DNA from: Piliocolobus tephrosceles
Lineage: Eukaryota > Chordata > Mammalia > Primates > Cercopithecidae
Reading direction: 5' to 3'
DNA length: 64,000 nucleotides
Assembly: GCF_002776525.5 (NCBI RefSeq)
Contig: NC_045446.1
Span: forward strand, 62,240,160 to 62,304,159
Shown here in pieces: positions 22,449-33,900 of the stretch (the stretch's first letter is position 1; each line of letters opens with the position of its first letter). The notes beneath the pieces are model-generated. The model worked only from the letters and a program-made list of their open reading frames with translations. It was not told the origin of the DNA and did no database searches. A program made the position numbers and the translations under genes.

Positions 22449-22575
22449 ATGGGAAACCCCCAGTCCAAATTTCCAAAGAGCACCCCCTTAGGGTGCCTCC
22501 TAGCCAATTTAAAAACCTTACAGCTCGAACAAGACCTTAGGAGAAAGCAGTTAATTTTCTTTTCCACTGTGGCGT
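22449..22575 (+). pseudogene. ERV gag start (matrix) with myristoylation-type MG
   Basis: ATG-GGA start at 22449 with small polar residues following, as in myristoylated Gag. Stops at TGA near 22575. The rest of matrix continues in a shifted frame. Confidence 0.7.
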
Positions 22576-23179
22576 GATCGACCTCAGCAATTTCTGCCAG
22601 CAGCTAGGCAAGTGGTCCGAAATTAATTACGTACAAGGCTTTTGGGCCTTACGCTCTCGTCCCGAGCTGCCCTATACTCCTCCTTCTCTCCCTGCTCTCT
22701 CCACCCCCTCCCTTCCTGCCCAGATTCCTCCTCCTTGCTTCTCATCGACTGGTAGCCCGCTCGCACCCGTGCCCCCTTCCACGTCCTCAGCTGGCCACCT
22801 AGGGTCCCCTATCTCTGCCCCACACCCTCCTACAGTGTTAGCACCTTTGCGAGAGGTAGCTGGGGTGGAGGGGGTAGTCAGAGTACATGTCCCTTTTTCA
22901 CTGGCCGATCTTTCCAAAATTGAGAAGCATTTAGGTGATTTCTCAGCTAATCCTACAATATACATAAAGGAATTTAGATACCTTTGTCAGGCCTATGACT
23001 TAACTTGGCATGACTTCCAGGTTATCCTAACCTCTACCCTAAACCCTGAGGAGCAAGAGTGCATCTTAGTGGCCACCAGGCAGCACGCCAACCAACTACA
23101 TTCAACTGATGCCGTCATTCCACTAGGGGAGCAAGCAGTCCCCTCGGCAGACCCAGACTGGGACTACCAAGTAGGCTAG
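22574..23179 (+). pseudogene. ERV gag: proline-rich linker and start of capsid
   Basis: 201 codons open, no ATG at its start. Very proline-rich between about 22670 and 22860 (p12-like), then a capsid N-terminal domain. Ends in a shift near 23179. Confidence 0.75.
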
Positions 23180-23203
23180 CCTGGGCGCCGTAGGTGAGAC
23201 ATA

Positions 23204-23470
23204 ATGGTCCAGTGTTTGTTGGCTGGTATGCAAGCAGCCTCAAACACAACTGTAAATTTTAACAAATTAAAAGAAATTGTTCAAAATCCAGAAGAAAATC
23301 CAGCTGCATTCTTAAATAGGCTGACTGAGGTTCTAACCCAATATACCCAGTTATATCCGGCCTCCCCCACAGGGGCCACCATTTTGGCGTCTTATTTCAT
23401 TTCTCAATCAGCTCCTGACATTCGTAAAAAACTTCAAAAGGTAGAGGATGGTCCTCAGACACCAATATGA
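23204..23470 (+). pseudogene. ERV gag: capsid C-terminal part with major homology region
   Basis: 88 codons, in a shifted frame. The NPxAFLxRLxE pattern near 23295-23330 is the gammaretroviral major homology region. Confidence 0.75.
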
Positions 23471-23630
23471 GACCTAGTTAGATTAGCCTTTAAGGTCTGT
23501 AACTCCAGAGAGGAGATGGCAGGTTCACCTCGAACAGAAGGTACAGTTCCTAGCGGCAGCTTTAGAGCCCAGTCGTAACCCGAGGCCAGAGAGCACACAC
23601 CCCGCAGACTCCAAGGCTACAAAAGGAGCC

Positions 23631-23813
23631 TGCTATAAGTGCGGCAAGGCAGGACACTATGCCAACAGGTGTACACAAGGTCCCTGAGCCCCAACGCAGC
23701 CTTGCTATAAGTGCAAGGCGTCAGGACATTGGGCCAGTGAATGTCCTAACCCTCGTCCACCAGCAACCCCCTGCCCTGCTTGCCAACAGGGAGGACACTG
23801 GAAGTCTGATTGC
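23631..23813 (+). pseudogene. ERV nucleocapsid with three CCHC zinc knuckles
   Basis: Three C-X2-C-X4-H-X4-C boxes lie in one frame at 23631-23672, 23703-23744 and 23772-23813. A TGA at 23685-23687 separates the first two. Gammaretroviruses usually have one box, a few ERV groups two. Confidence 0.8.
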
Positions 23814-23906
23814 CCCACCCTGAGAACAGGTGCCGTGTCTCCACGTGACCCCCTTTCCCAGGATCCTGGGAGCTCCTTCCAGCTCCTACATCTGGACGAT
23901 GACAAC

Positions 23907-24200
23907 TGAGGGTGCCAAGACTCGGAGACCCCCATCACCCTCGCCGAGCCGCGGGTAACTCTCCTGGTAGCGGGTAAGACAATTAATTTTTTAATCAACA
24001 GCGAGGCTACCTATTCTGTTTTGCTGTCCTTCTCTGGACCTAGCCTTCCATCCAATATCTCTGTAGTAGGAGTAAGCGGAAAGCCATCCACTCCACAAAA
24101 ACTCCACTCCTTAATTGCTGCCTGGCCAACAACTACTTTGCGCACTCGTTCCTCATTATACCCTCATGCCCTACCCCCTTACTAGGCCAAGAAATCAGTT
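23907..24200 (+). pseudogene. ERV gag stop and protease remnant
   Basis: TGA at 23907-23909 followed by GGG, with protease continuing in the same frame, which is the gammaretroviral read-through arrangement. At the catalytic site the aspartate codon is AAC (23997-23999) and the following residues depart from the D-T/S-G-A consensus, so it is inactive. The frame fades near 24170. Confidence 0.7.
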
Positions 24201-24284
24201 TGGCTTTCCCCCACTCGCCTCAAACTTACTAAATTTTCTTAACTATCTCATACTCCCCAACCTTGCTGGGACCATCCTTCTGGG

Positions 24285-24471
24285 TTTTGCCCATATTCCA
24301 ACAAATGCTTCCATTCCTCATTCCTATACTAATACTGTGCCTTATTTTATTCTTCATCCGTACGTCCAAATACCAACCATAGGCCCCAACTTTAACGACG
24401 CCCCTTAACAGCAGGAAGTAGCCAGACAGACTACGGCGCCCCTTATCACTATTATCAATAAAAGGTTGGAC
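24285..24471 (+). pseudogene. ERV env tail remnant
   Basis: Matches the membrane-anchor end and 3' UTR of the left-edge env (700-931). The pol-env deletion junction must lie between about 24180 and 24290. Confidence 0.7.
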
Positions 24472-24939
24472 TGTTTGGAGGAACGGAGGCAAGATGGCGC
24501 ACTTCCGGGTTCTTCATCACCAACTTTTCCCGTGCGCGCAAAAATGCAACCGGCGCCCAGGAAGGTGCAGACCAACCAGGCATGTGCCATGTGACGTCAA
24601 TCCGAAGAGACCAAGATTTACCTGGTCGCACCTGTGGAACACCCCCCGACACGCCCGTGCCCTGCCTATTGCCCTCCCACTCCCAGAAAAGCCGCTCCCG
24701 GCGAGCCCGCGGCGCGGACTTCCCAGCCCCCACTCCTGTCTGGACTGTATTAGGAACTCCGCCCGAGAGCTTCACCGGGTGACTCTCTTGGCCTCCTTTG
24801 CTGGAGGCCGACAGACCTCACCCCCACACCTTCTTCCCTGAAGCTAGGTGACCAAAAATAAATGAGCAGTTTTGCTCCTAGCCTTGCCTACTCGCTGGTT
24901 CTTTTGTGCTTGCTCTGGTGGTCTTAGAAAAACAAATCA
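24472..24939 (+). repeat. 3' LTR
   Basis: 468 bp, TG...CA ends, followed directly by GTGAC of the target duplication. Confidence 0.95.
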
Positions 24940-25062
24940 GTGACCACTGTGGGGAGTGCCCAGCCCAGGAGTGCACGGGCCAGGATGGACCTGCTCAACA
25001 TCTGCATGAACACCAAGCAGCACAAGGCACAGCCCAGTCCCGATGACGAGCTGTATGGCCAG
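24940..25062 (+). pseudogene. FOLR3: FOLR3 signal-peptide exon, part after the provirus
   Basis: Right GTGAC copy at 24940-24944, then codons for the signal-peptide end and mature N terminus, down to YGQ. The donor at 25063-25064 is GA, where GT is required. Confidence 0.9.
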
Positions 25063-27419
25063 GAGGATAAAGTGGGGTCTGCAGCAGGGGAGACAGCTGC
25101 CTTTGACAGAGAAAAGTTAATGGGGTGGAGAAGTCAGCTGTGGAAGGTGATGAAGGCAGGAAGATGGCTGCTGTGATCCTGGAGGGCCTCCCCTGGGAGG
25201 TCACCAAATCTACAGTAATGAAGGAACCACGTACCTAACACTTACTGTGAGCCTATGAGCCATGTGCTTTCACTCAGGCCATGTCAGTGAATATGCCCAA
25301 AGGGCAGAGTGGGTGCACTGTGGTCTGTACTTATGCAAATGAGGAAATAGGCCTACAGAGGGTGCAGGTGCAAGTGGAAACTGAGGAGAGGGATTGGCCA
25401 TACTTTTCCCAGCCTTAATTATGTGCCAGCCCACAGAGCTCAGTGGCACAGTAGAAGAGGAGCTGGGCCGTCATGGTCATGGTGCAGCCTACATGTACAA
25501 ACAGGCCAGGTTTCCACCCCCATTAGGTACTGAAGAGACAGCAACCAATCCGATATGCTGGGGAGATTTCCCAGTCAAGAGGCATTGGCCTTGGCCTGGG
25601 AAGATGAGTAAGAGTTTTCCAGAAGGAAAAAGCAGGGAAGGGCAGCCTGGCAGAGGACAGCATGCACACAGGTCAGAGGGTGATGGCACAAGCAATGGCA
25701 GGTCCAGTGTGGCCACAGCCAGCAGTGCCACTGCCCACAAGGAAGGGGAGGGGAGGCCAGGACCCCCATGCCACAGGTAAGGCCACTGAGGCAGCTCCAG
25801 GAGTATGAGCTCCAATTTGAATTCCAAGCTCAGGAGAGTGCCTGTATTTCATTCCTCTGGTCTCCTGGTCTGCTCTCTAGAAGGGTTCACATTCCCAGAG
25901 GGCTGGGGTATGTGCCCAGGGAGACACTGTGGTATGGACAGGTTCTGAGGGCTAAAGCAAAGAGAGGACAGCCTGGAAGCCCCATGACATCTGAGTCATT
26001 CCCAACATTCCATTTGCTTATTTTTAAATCGGAGTAATATTTAAAATAAATAAATAAAAGAAGTTCTCCATTTGAGCCGTTTTTAACTGTATGGTTCAGT
26101 GGTATTAAGTATGCTTATGTGGTTGTGCAACTGTCACCACCATCCATCTTCTGACCTCTTTCACCCACCAAAACTGAAACGGAAACTCTGTGCCCACCAC
26201 TTCGTTTGCTTTTCAGAACCTTCTAGAGCATCTACTCTTTGCCAAGAAATGTTGCAGATGTAGACTTTGAGAGATACAGATGATTATCATGCTCAGGGCC
26301 ATGAACTATATAAGAGTGATATTTGTTGAGCCACTTCTATAACCAGGGAGTACTTTTCATTATATTCAGTAACTCTTTTCAGAGGCAGAAACCCCTGACC
26401 CTGACTGGCAAAACCCATGTCTGCCATTCCCCAAGACCCGTGATGTGCAAGGGTCTTGCGGGAAGACCAAGAGTTGGGACATCCAAGGAAAAGCAAGTGT
26501 GAAGTCAGGCCGGCGGGAAAGCATGTTCTGTGTCAGCCGGCACTGGGTGTGGGCCAGGGTGTGGGAGATGGGTAGATCTGGCTCGACTCCCATGGATTTC
26601 CCTGTTGTTTCTCTTGGGTGCTCAGACCTGTCATGACTCTGCCATCACTTGACCCTAGGTGCAAGGGTTCATCCCAGAAATTTTATGCAATTGACTCATG
26701 ATTTCTCAGGTTTTCTGAATCCTGGCCTAGAGTGATTTCCAAAGAGAAACCTCCACCATTTCTGCTTGTCTTGCCTGCCTCCTATTCACCTTTCTAGGAT
26801 GGCCTTTCCCACATTTAGTCAAGTCTGGGTTCAGGCCCACATGCAGGCTACAGCTCCTCTGTTCCCCCAGGACTCTCAGGATCTATTTGGAGTCTCCCTG
26901 TCCGGATTTCCAGACCCTGGGAAAACCAGACCGGCCCCTTGACCTCCACCCTCCCGCACAACCTGGGCCAGGTTCCTCTCCTCCCTGTCCTGAGTTAAAT
27001 CTTAACCCTACTGTATACCACAGTTGTAGCTTACTGAAACATAAAAATGGGGGTAAGGATTCATACTGGGTTGTTAAAAGGATAAAGTGCAAAAGCCTTG
27101 GGGACTTTGCACCTACCGTGTTCTATGCCCGAGTGTTCTTTGTCTTCCCTGTACACACAGCCCACCCACCCACTAAAACCATACCCTCCCTGAGGGTAGA
27201 GATGTTACTTGCTTTGTTCACTGAGATGTTCCTAGGAGCTAGCACAGTGCCTGATGTCTAATAAGCACTCAGTTAATATTGGCTGGATGCAAAATGGATA
27301 ATATAAATAAGCTGAATAACATGAAATAACTTTTTCAACCATTAAGAACTGTACAAAGAATAATTACTCTCCCAGAGAGTGGCTCCCCTCCATTATGCTC
27401 CGTTAAAAGCCAGTAAGTT
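25063..27419. other. FOLR3 intron 1, unique part
   Basis: No gene or ncRNA recognised. 26050-26210 looks like an old interspersed-repeat fragment. Confidence 0.5.
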
Positions 27420-28745
27420 GGCCAGGCATGATGGCTTACATCTGTAATCTTAGCACTTTGGGAAGCTGAGATGAGAGGATTGCTTGAGCCCAGGAGTTTG
27501 AGACTAGCCTGGGAACCATAGTGAGACCCTATCTCTCTTTTTTTTAAAATTATTATACTTTAAGTTCTGGGGTACATGTGCACAATGTGCAGGTTTGTTA
27601 CATATGTGTACATGTGCCATATTGGTGTGCTGCACCCATTAACTTGTCATTTACATTAGGTATATCTCCTAATGCTGTCCCTCCCCCAGCCCCGCACCCC
27701 ACCACAGGCCTCAGTGTGTGATGTTCCCTGCCCTGTGTCCGAGTGTTCTCATTGCTCAATTCCCATCTATGAGTGAGAACATGCGGTGTTTGGTTTTCTG
27801 TCCTTGTGATAGTTTGCTCAGAATGATGTTTTCCAGCTTCATCCATGTCCCTATAAAGGACATGAACTCATCCTTTTTTGTGGCTGCATATGATTCCATG
27901 ATGTATATGTGCCACATTTTCCTAGTCTATCAATGATGGACATTTGGGTTGGTTCCAAGTCTTTGCTATTGTGAATAGTGCTGCAAAACATACGTGTGCA
28001 TGTGTCTTTATAGCAGCATGATTTGTAATCCTTTGGGTATATACCCAGAAATGGGATGGCTAGGTCAAATGATATTTCTAGTTCTAGATCCTTGAGGAAT
28101 CACCACACTGTCTTCCACAATGGCTGAACTAGTTTACAGTCCCACCAACAGTGTAAAAGTGTTTCTATTTCTCCACATCCTCTCCAGCACCTGTTGTTTC
28201 CTGACTTTTTAATGATCACCATTCTAACTGGTGTGAGATGGTATCTCATTGTGGTTTTGATTTGCATTTGTCTGATGGCCAGTGATGATGAGCATTTTTT
28301 CATGTGTCTGTTGGCTGCATAAATGTCTTCTTTTGAGAAATGTCTGTTCATATCCTTTGCCCACTTTTTGAAGGGGTTGTTTGATCTTTTTCTTGTACAT
28401 TTGTTTAAGTTCTTTGTAGATTCTGGATATTAGCCTTTTGTCAGATGAGTAGATTGCACAAATTTTCTCCCATTCTCTAGGTTGCCTTTTCACTCTGATG
28501 GTAGTTTCTTTTGCTGTGCAGAAGCTCTTTAGTTTAGTTAGATCCTATTTGTCTCTACAAAAATATTTTAAAAACAGTCAGGTGTGGTGGCATGGGCCTG
28601 AATCCCAGCTACTTGGAAGGCTGCGGTGGGAGGTTTGCTTGAGCACAGGATGTTGAGGCTACAGTGAGCTATAATCGCACCACAGCACTCCAGCATGTGC
28701 AACAGAGAGAGACCGGTCTCAAATAAATAAATAAATAAATAAATA
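27420..28745 (+). repeat. Alu split by an L1
   Basis: Left part 27420-27534, right part 28549-28745 ending in (AAAT)n. In FOLR3 intron 1. Confidence 0.85.
27535..28549 (-). mobile_element. 5'-truncated L1 (L1PA/L1PB-like), inverted
   Basis: T-run at left is the reversed tail. It contains 3' UTR and the ORF2 C terminus (minus-strand frames at 28100-28493), truncated near 28549 within ORF2. Confidence 0.88.
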
Positions 28746-28918
28746 AATAGGGGAAAAATGCACCAATATTGTAATTGCCTCTGTCCCCAGGTGGGGGCTC
28801 CTCAAGGGCCCTCCCCAGGAAGTATTTCTCTGGATGACCTACCTGGGGCAGAGGAGCCAGAATATGGAGGATATGGCTGTGGTGGGGAGGGACTTAGTCC
28901 TGTGTCTTCCCCACCCAG

Positions 28919-29104
28919 TGCAGTCCCTAGAACAATGCCTGCTGCATGGCCAACACCAGCCAGGAGCTGCACAAGGACACCTCCCACCTCTACAACTTTA
29001 ACTGGGACCACTGTGGTAAGATGGAGCCTGCCTGCAAGCGCCACTTTGTCCAGGACACCTGTCTCTATGAGTGCTCACCCCACCTGGGGCCCTGGATCCA
29101 GCAG
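28919..29104 (+). pseudogene. FOLR3: FOLR3 exon 2
   Basis: 186 bases against 189 in FOLR1. Acceptor CCCAG and donor GTATGA intact. Nonsense TAG at 28928-28930. The rest reads as receptor with all cysteines. Confidence 0.92.
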
Positions 29105-29130
29105 GTATGAGTGCCATTCCCACAAACACG

Positions 29131-29460
29131 AACTTCGTAGCTGGGTGTAGTGGCTTATGCCTGTAATCCCAGCACTTTGGGAGGCCGAGACAGGTGGATT
29201 ACCTGAGGTCAGGAGTTTGAGACCAACCTAGCCAACATGACAAAACCCTGTCTCTACTAGAATACAAAAATTAGCCGGGTGTGGCAGTGGGTGCCTGTAA
29301 TCCCAGCTACTCGGGAGGCTGAGGCAGGAGAATTGCTTGAACCTGGGAGGTGGAGGTTGTAGTGAACTGAGATCGTGCCACTGCACTCCAGCCTGGGCAG
29401 CAGAGCGAGACTCTGTCTCAGAAATAAAACAAACAAACAAACAAACAAACAAAAACAAAA
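29131..29460 (+). repeat. Alu in FOLR3 intron 2
   Basis: Ends in an (AAAC)n tail. Confidence 0.92.
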
Positions 29461-29635
29461 CATTAACCTCAGCAGAGGGCAGAGCCTGCCAGCCACTTGC
29501 AGGGAGGGCTTGGTCCAGGAATTCGGGTCTGAGGGTGGTGGACGCGCTGCTCCCTCCCACAGCTCTGGTCCCCTTTGAGGATAAAGCTGCTGAGATACGT
29601 GGCTGACAGGAGCGTTCCGTCTCCTCCCCACTCAG

Positions 29636-29771
29636 GTCAACCAGAGCTGGCGCAAAGAGCACATCCTGAATGTGCCCCTGTGCAAAGAGGACTGTGAGCA
29701 CTGGTGGGAGGACTGTCGCACCTCCTACACCTTCAAAAGCAACTGGCACAAAGGCTGGAATTGGACCTCAG
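29636..29771 (+). pseudogene. FOLR3: FOLR3 exon 3
   Basis: 136 bases, same phase as FOLR1 exon 3, donor GTGAGG. Cys to Phe at 29732-29734 removes a disulfide partner. The folate-contact residues Trp-Arg and His of this exon remain. Confidence 0.92.
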
Positions 29772-29876
29772 GTGAGGGCCGGGAGGAGATGAGATGAGGA
29801 GTGGGAGTGGGGCTTTAGGGTTGGGAGGGGTGCAGTCTGGCCCAGAAGCTCAGGGTCTTATGTTCTCCTCCCTCAG

Positions 29877-30121
29877 GGATTAATGAGTGTCCGGCCGGGG
29901 CCCTCTGCCGCACCTTTGAGTCCTACTTCCCCACTCCAGCCGCCCTTTGTGAAGGCCTCTGGAGCCACTCCTTCAAGGTCAGTAACTACAGTGGAGGGAG
30001 CGGCCACTGCATCCAGATGTGGTTTGACTCAGCCCAGGGCAACGCCAATGAGGAGGTGGCCAAGTTCTATGCTGCGACCATGAATGCTGGGGCCCCGTCC
30101 CATGGGATTATTGGTTCCTGA
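29877..30121 (+). pseudogene. FOLR3: FOLR3 exon 4
   Basis: 245 bases to TGA at 30119-30121, open. Gives the short secreted-type C terminus. Confidence 0.92.
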
Positions 30122-30552
30122 TCCGAGAAGGGTCCTCTGGGGTTCTTCCGACAATCTATTCTACTAGACAAATCCACATGCGTCTTGTGTCTTGTAATCT
30201 GGGGACGAGTGGGTTGGAGGGACACATTGCTTCATCTTTCCTACTGATAGGCCCCGAATCAGGCTGGAACTGGCTTGATGTTCACTGGGAAGTAGTGTGT
30301 GGAGGTTGAGCCAGAATCTAGGTATCCATCCCTTAGTCTGGTTCTCCTGAGACCCTCCCCCCCACACCAAGCTCATTACCCCCACACTACACATGGACAA
30401 GGGCACAGGAGGAGGGGAGATGGGCAGAAACAGGAGATGAGTTATTGGGCTTCAGATGGGGAAGATAGTTTATTTCCGCTTCCCTGACTAGATGTGGGCT
30501 GGGAGGAGATACTGGTTGGAGAGGAGGGTCTCAATGATAAACACCTGCCTTG
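30122..30552. other. FOLR3 3' flank, no gene seen
   Basis: No AATAAA within the first 300 bases by eye. Confidence 0.5.
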
Positions 30553-30982
30553 TTTTTATTTTTTTGAGACTGGAGTCTTGCTATGTTGCCCAGGTTGCTC
30601 TTGAACTTCTGGGTCCAAGTGATCTTCATTCCTTGGCCTCCCAATGTGCTGGGATTATTGGGATAGGTCACTGTACCTGATCTACTTTTTTTTTTTTTTT
30701 TGAGACTGAGTCTTGCTCTGTTGCTCAGGCTGGAGTGCAGTGGCACGATCTTGGCTCACTGCAGCCTCTGCCTCCCATGTTCCAGCGATTCTCCTGCCTC
30801 AGCCTCCTGTGTAGCTGGGACTACAGACACAGGCCACCAGGCCTGGCTAATTTTGTATTTTTAGTAGAGACGGGGTTTCACCATGTTGGCTAGGCAGGTC
30901 TCGAACTCCTGACCTCAGGTGATCCGCCTGCCTTGGCTTCTAAAAGTGCTGGGATTACAGGCATAAGCCACTGAGGCTGGAC
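30553..30982 (-). repeat. Alu pair
   Basis: Fragment 30553-30682 followed by full inverted Alu 30684-30982. Confidence 0.88.
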
Positions 30983-31060
30983 CTACTTTTTAATAAATGA
31001 CAAGTAATGCTGCAATTAACAATCTTGTACCGACTGTTACAAGATTGTAACACCGGGCCC

Positions 31061-31352
31061 TGTGAGCTCAGTGGCTCACAACTGTAATCCCAGCACTTTG
31101 GGAGGTCAAAGCAGGTGAATCACCTGAGGTCAGGAATTCAAGACCAGACTGGCCAACATGGTGAAACCCCGTCTCTACTAAAAATACAAAAATTAGCCAG
31201 GTGTGATGGCACATGCCTGTAATCCCAGCTACTCAGGAGGCTGAGGCAGAAGAATTATTTGAACACGGGAGGCAGAGGTTGCAGTCAGCTGGGATCACAC
31301 CACTGCACTCCGGCCTGGGCTACAAGAGTGAAACTCCATCTCAAAACAAACA
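31061..31352 (+). repeat. Alu
   Basis: (AAAC)-type tail. Confidence 0.9.
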
Positions 31353-31504
31353 AACAAAAATCTTGGACCTAGTGGAATGCTATACTTGAATTCCAGAAAG
31401 GGCTATTGGGTCAAGAATATGTATAATTTTGATAGTTACAACTTTATGGAGATTTTATCAATGTGACTCTGCCGCCAGCAAAGCATGAGAGTGCCTGTTT
31501 CTCC

Positions 31505-31825
31505 GCTGGGTGTGATGGCTCACACCTGTGATCCAGCACTTTGAGATGCTGTGGCAGGAGAATCTCTTGACCCCAGGAGTTCAAGATCAGCCTGGGCAAC
31601 ATGGTGAAACCCCATCTCTACAAAAAACTAAAAAAATCAGCTGGGCATGGTGGTGTGTGCCTGTAGTCCCAACTACCAGGGAAGCTGAGGTGAGAGAATC
31701 ACTTGAGCCCTGAGAGGTTGAGGCCACAATGAGCCGTGATTGTGCCACTGCACTCCAGCTTGGGTGACAGAGTGAGACCTTGTCTCAAAAAACAAAAAAC
31801 AAAACAAAACAAAAAACAGAGAGAG
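31505..31825 (+). repeat. Alu
   Basis: A-rich tail then GA repeat. Confidence 0.9.
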
Positions 31826-31834
31826 AGAGAGTGC

Positions 31835-33900
31835 CTGTTTCTCCACAACCTTGTCAACACAGTATGCCATCAAACTTTGGTTTTCTGCTTATCTTACAGG
31901 TGGGGAAAAGAGCATCTCAGTGCAGTTTTCATCTGCCATTGTTCTGAGATCTTTCCATGTTGACCTATTGAGATCTTAAATTACTGGGTAATAATCCGTT
32001 CTATGTGTACATCACATTGACTTCAGTCTCCTACTGATGGGCATTGGAAGGAATGAGGTTCTTTTATGATCTTGACATTGCTGAAAGCCACAGGCCAGTC
32101 ATTTGGTAGAATACTCCTCCATTTGGGTTTGTCTGTTTCCTCATGATTCATTGAGGTTATGCATTTTGGGCACGAATACCTTACACGGTTATTCCGTGCA
32201 TCGTAACAGGAGGCACGTGGTGTGGGGTTTGCCCATTCCTGGTGAGGTTAACTTTGATCTTTTGGTTGAGATTGTGTCTGCCAGGTTTCTCCACTACACT
32301 TTCCCCTTCTGAAGTAATAAATAGTTGTAGGAAGAGACTAGGGACTGTAGATACTCTATTTATCACCACACTTTCACCTACACGTTCCACTGTCTGATGC
32401 ACCTTTTTTTTAAAAAGTAAAAACAAAACCGAACCATGTCTTACTACATGACAGCTCTTTCACCAACCCTTCAATGCTTTCCAGTGGTATCAACTGTAAA
32501 AACTAAACTTCTTCAAATTAGCACAGACTATGACCCTCCTCTGAGCCCTCAAGCCAAATCTTCCCCACGCCACCCCATAAATGAGCTCCAGTCACACTTC
32601 TCATGTTGTGGGTCTTTGCTCCAGCAACTCCTCCGCGTTCCTGAAATGTTTTTCATTAATCCTCTGCAGGCTGACCTATTGTGGCCACTTAGATGGTAAC
32701 CTACAATTCCCCCCTAAAATGAGTTCTGAGCACTCAAACTCAAGAAGCCACCCAGCTGATTTCTCATCACACTATTCTGTGTGTGGACTTTTGTCTACTG
32801 TGTTTGTTGTCTGCCTTTCTCCTAACAAAACATACTCTCCCCAAAGCAGGGCTGTGTCTGTGTCATTTTAAGCTACATCCCCAGGGTCTGGGTCAGTACC
32901 TGGCACCAAGAATGTGCTCAGTAAGTTAAGGAATTGCTGCATCCATTCTGTCAGTCAACAAGTCCTTCTGAGCATCCTGTCACTGGCCCATGATGGTCTC
33001 AGCTGACAGGAAGGGAATTGAGTTCCTTGCAAGGTCTGGTGGGGACAGACAGTTCTGAGTACCAGTGACTCTTAGAACAAGGAGATGAGGCTTTCACAGA
33101 GGGAAGCACAGAGTGTGGTGTTGTTCTGCTGAAGCCCAAAGAGGTCAGGGAAGGCTTCCAAAGGAATAATGTTTGCCAAGCACAAAACAGCACGGGGAAT
33201 GGCATTCCATAGACAGGTCTCAGCAAGTGCAACGGCTTAGAGGTAATAGAAGTGCAAGCAGAATTCCAGGGTGGCTGAGATAGAAGTTATGAGGGGAGTG
33301 GGCAGCAGTTAAGGCCAAAGAAGAAACACTGGATCTGCATTCCTTAGGACGGTGCCCTGTGGGCCCCTCGCAGAACTTCTCTCCTGCAACTGCTAGGTGC
33401 AAGAAGTCAGACTTAGAATCAGACTGAGATCAGTAGTTTCTGCAGCTGGGAAGATGAGTGATGTGAGCTTGCATGTGTGATAGACTGACACTCAGGGAAG
33501 AGCTCAGTGTTCTCTCCTCCCCACTCCGAGGTTCTGAGACTCCACAAGTGGTGAGGACTTACCAGAGGAATTGAAATTGACCTCCAACCCAACCTTCCAC
33601 TTGCCGATATTATTCTGAAGCCCTCATGGCCCGGGGTCCTGGCTCAGGGAGCAGGTCTCACTCCTGCAGTGGAGGGGGCATAAAGTTCAGTTCATGATCA
33701 GCCCCCAGGCCAAGGGCAGCAGATAAGAGGGCAGGAGCTCCATCTAGAGGAGCTCCCATGTTCAGGTGTTCCTAGACACCTGCCTGCCCTTCTCCAATCA
33801 GCACTGGGGTATAAAGAAGGAAAGAGGCCTGAGGGTTCCAGAGGCCTCTACCTGCTAAGGTCTTCAGAGGACCCAACCCTCTGGGAAATACAAATAAAAT
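31835..33900. other. Intergenic, no gene seen
   Basis: 32440-32920 resembles an old L2-type LINE remnant. Nothing else recognised. Confidence 0.4.

Larger units (their letters stand above)
21603..24939 (+). mobile_element. Internally deleted ERV1 provirus inserted in FOLR3
   Basis: Two 468-bp LTRs, PBS, gag with MG start, a gag stop with pro in the same frame, and the last part of env, total 3337 bp. All of RT, integrase and most of env are missing, so it could move only with helper proteins. I count about 21 LTR differences by eye, near 4.5 percent, several at CpG. That fits an insertion within the monkey lineage rather than a very old one. Same orientation as FOLR3. Confidence 0.93.
21547..30121 (+). 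pseudogene. FOLR3: Folate receptor gamma (secreted type), inactivated by a provirus
   Basis: Four coding exons match FOLR3: signal-peptide exon 21547-25062 (split), 28919-29104, 29636-29771 and 29877-30121. The carboxy end NAGAPSHGII-GS lacks a GPI-anchor signal, the mark of the secreted FOLR3 against FOLR1 and FOLR2. Lesions are: a 3337-bp provirus in the signal-peptide codons; the donor after 25062 reads GA instead of GT; exon 2 has TAG at 28928-28930 with a net loss of one codon, where FOLR1 has Trp-Lys-Lys; and exon 3 has Phe (29732-29734) for a conserved cysteine. Exons 3 and 4 have no stop or shift, and their splice sites are sound, so decay is recent. The wild-type product would bind folate and be secreted. 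Confidence 0.93.

Noticed and set aside
27718..28493. Possible host gene in FOLR3 intron 1
   Set aside because: It is the 3' end of an inverted L1, including the ORF2 C terminus on the minus strand.
28758..30121. Calling this locus FOLR2
   Set aside because: Its C terminus is short and lacks a GPI signal, ending like FOLR3, and the signal-peptide exon at 21559 also matches FOLR3.
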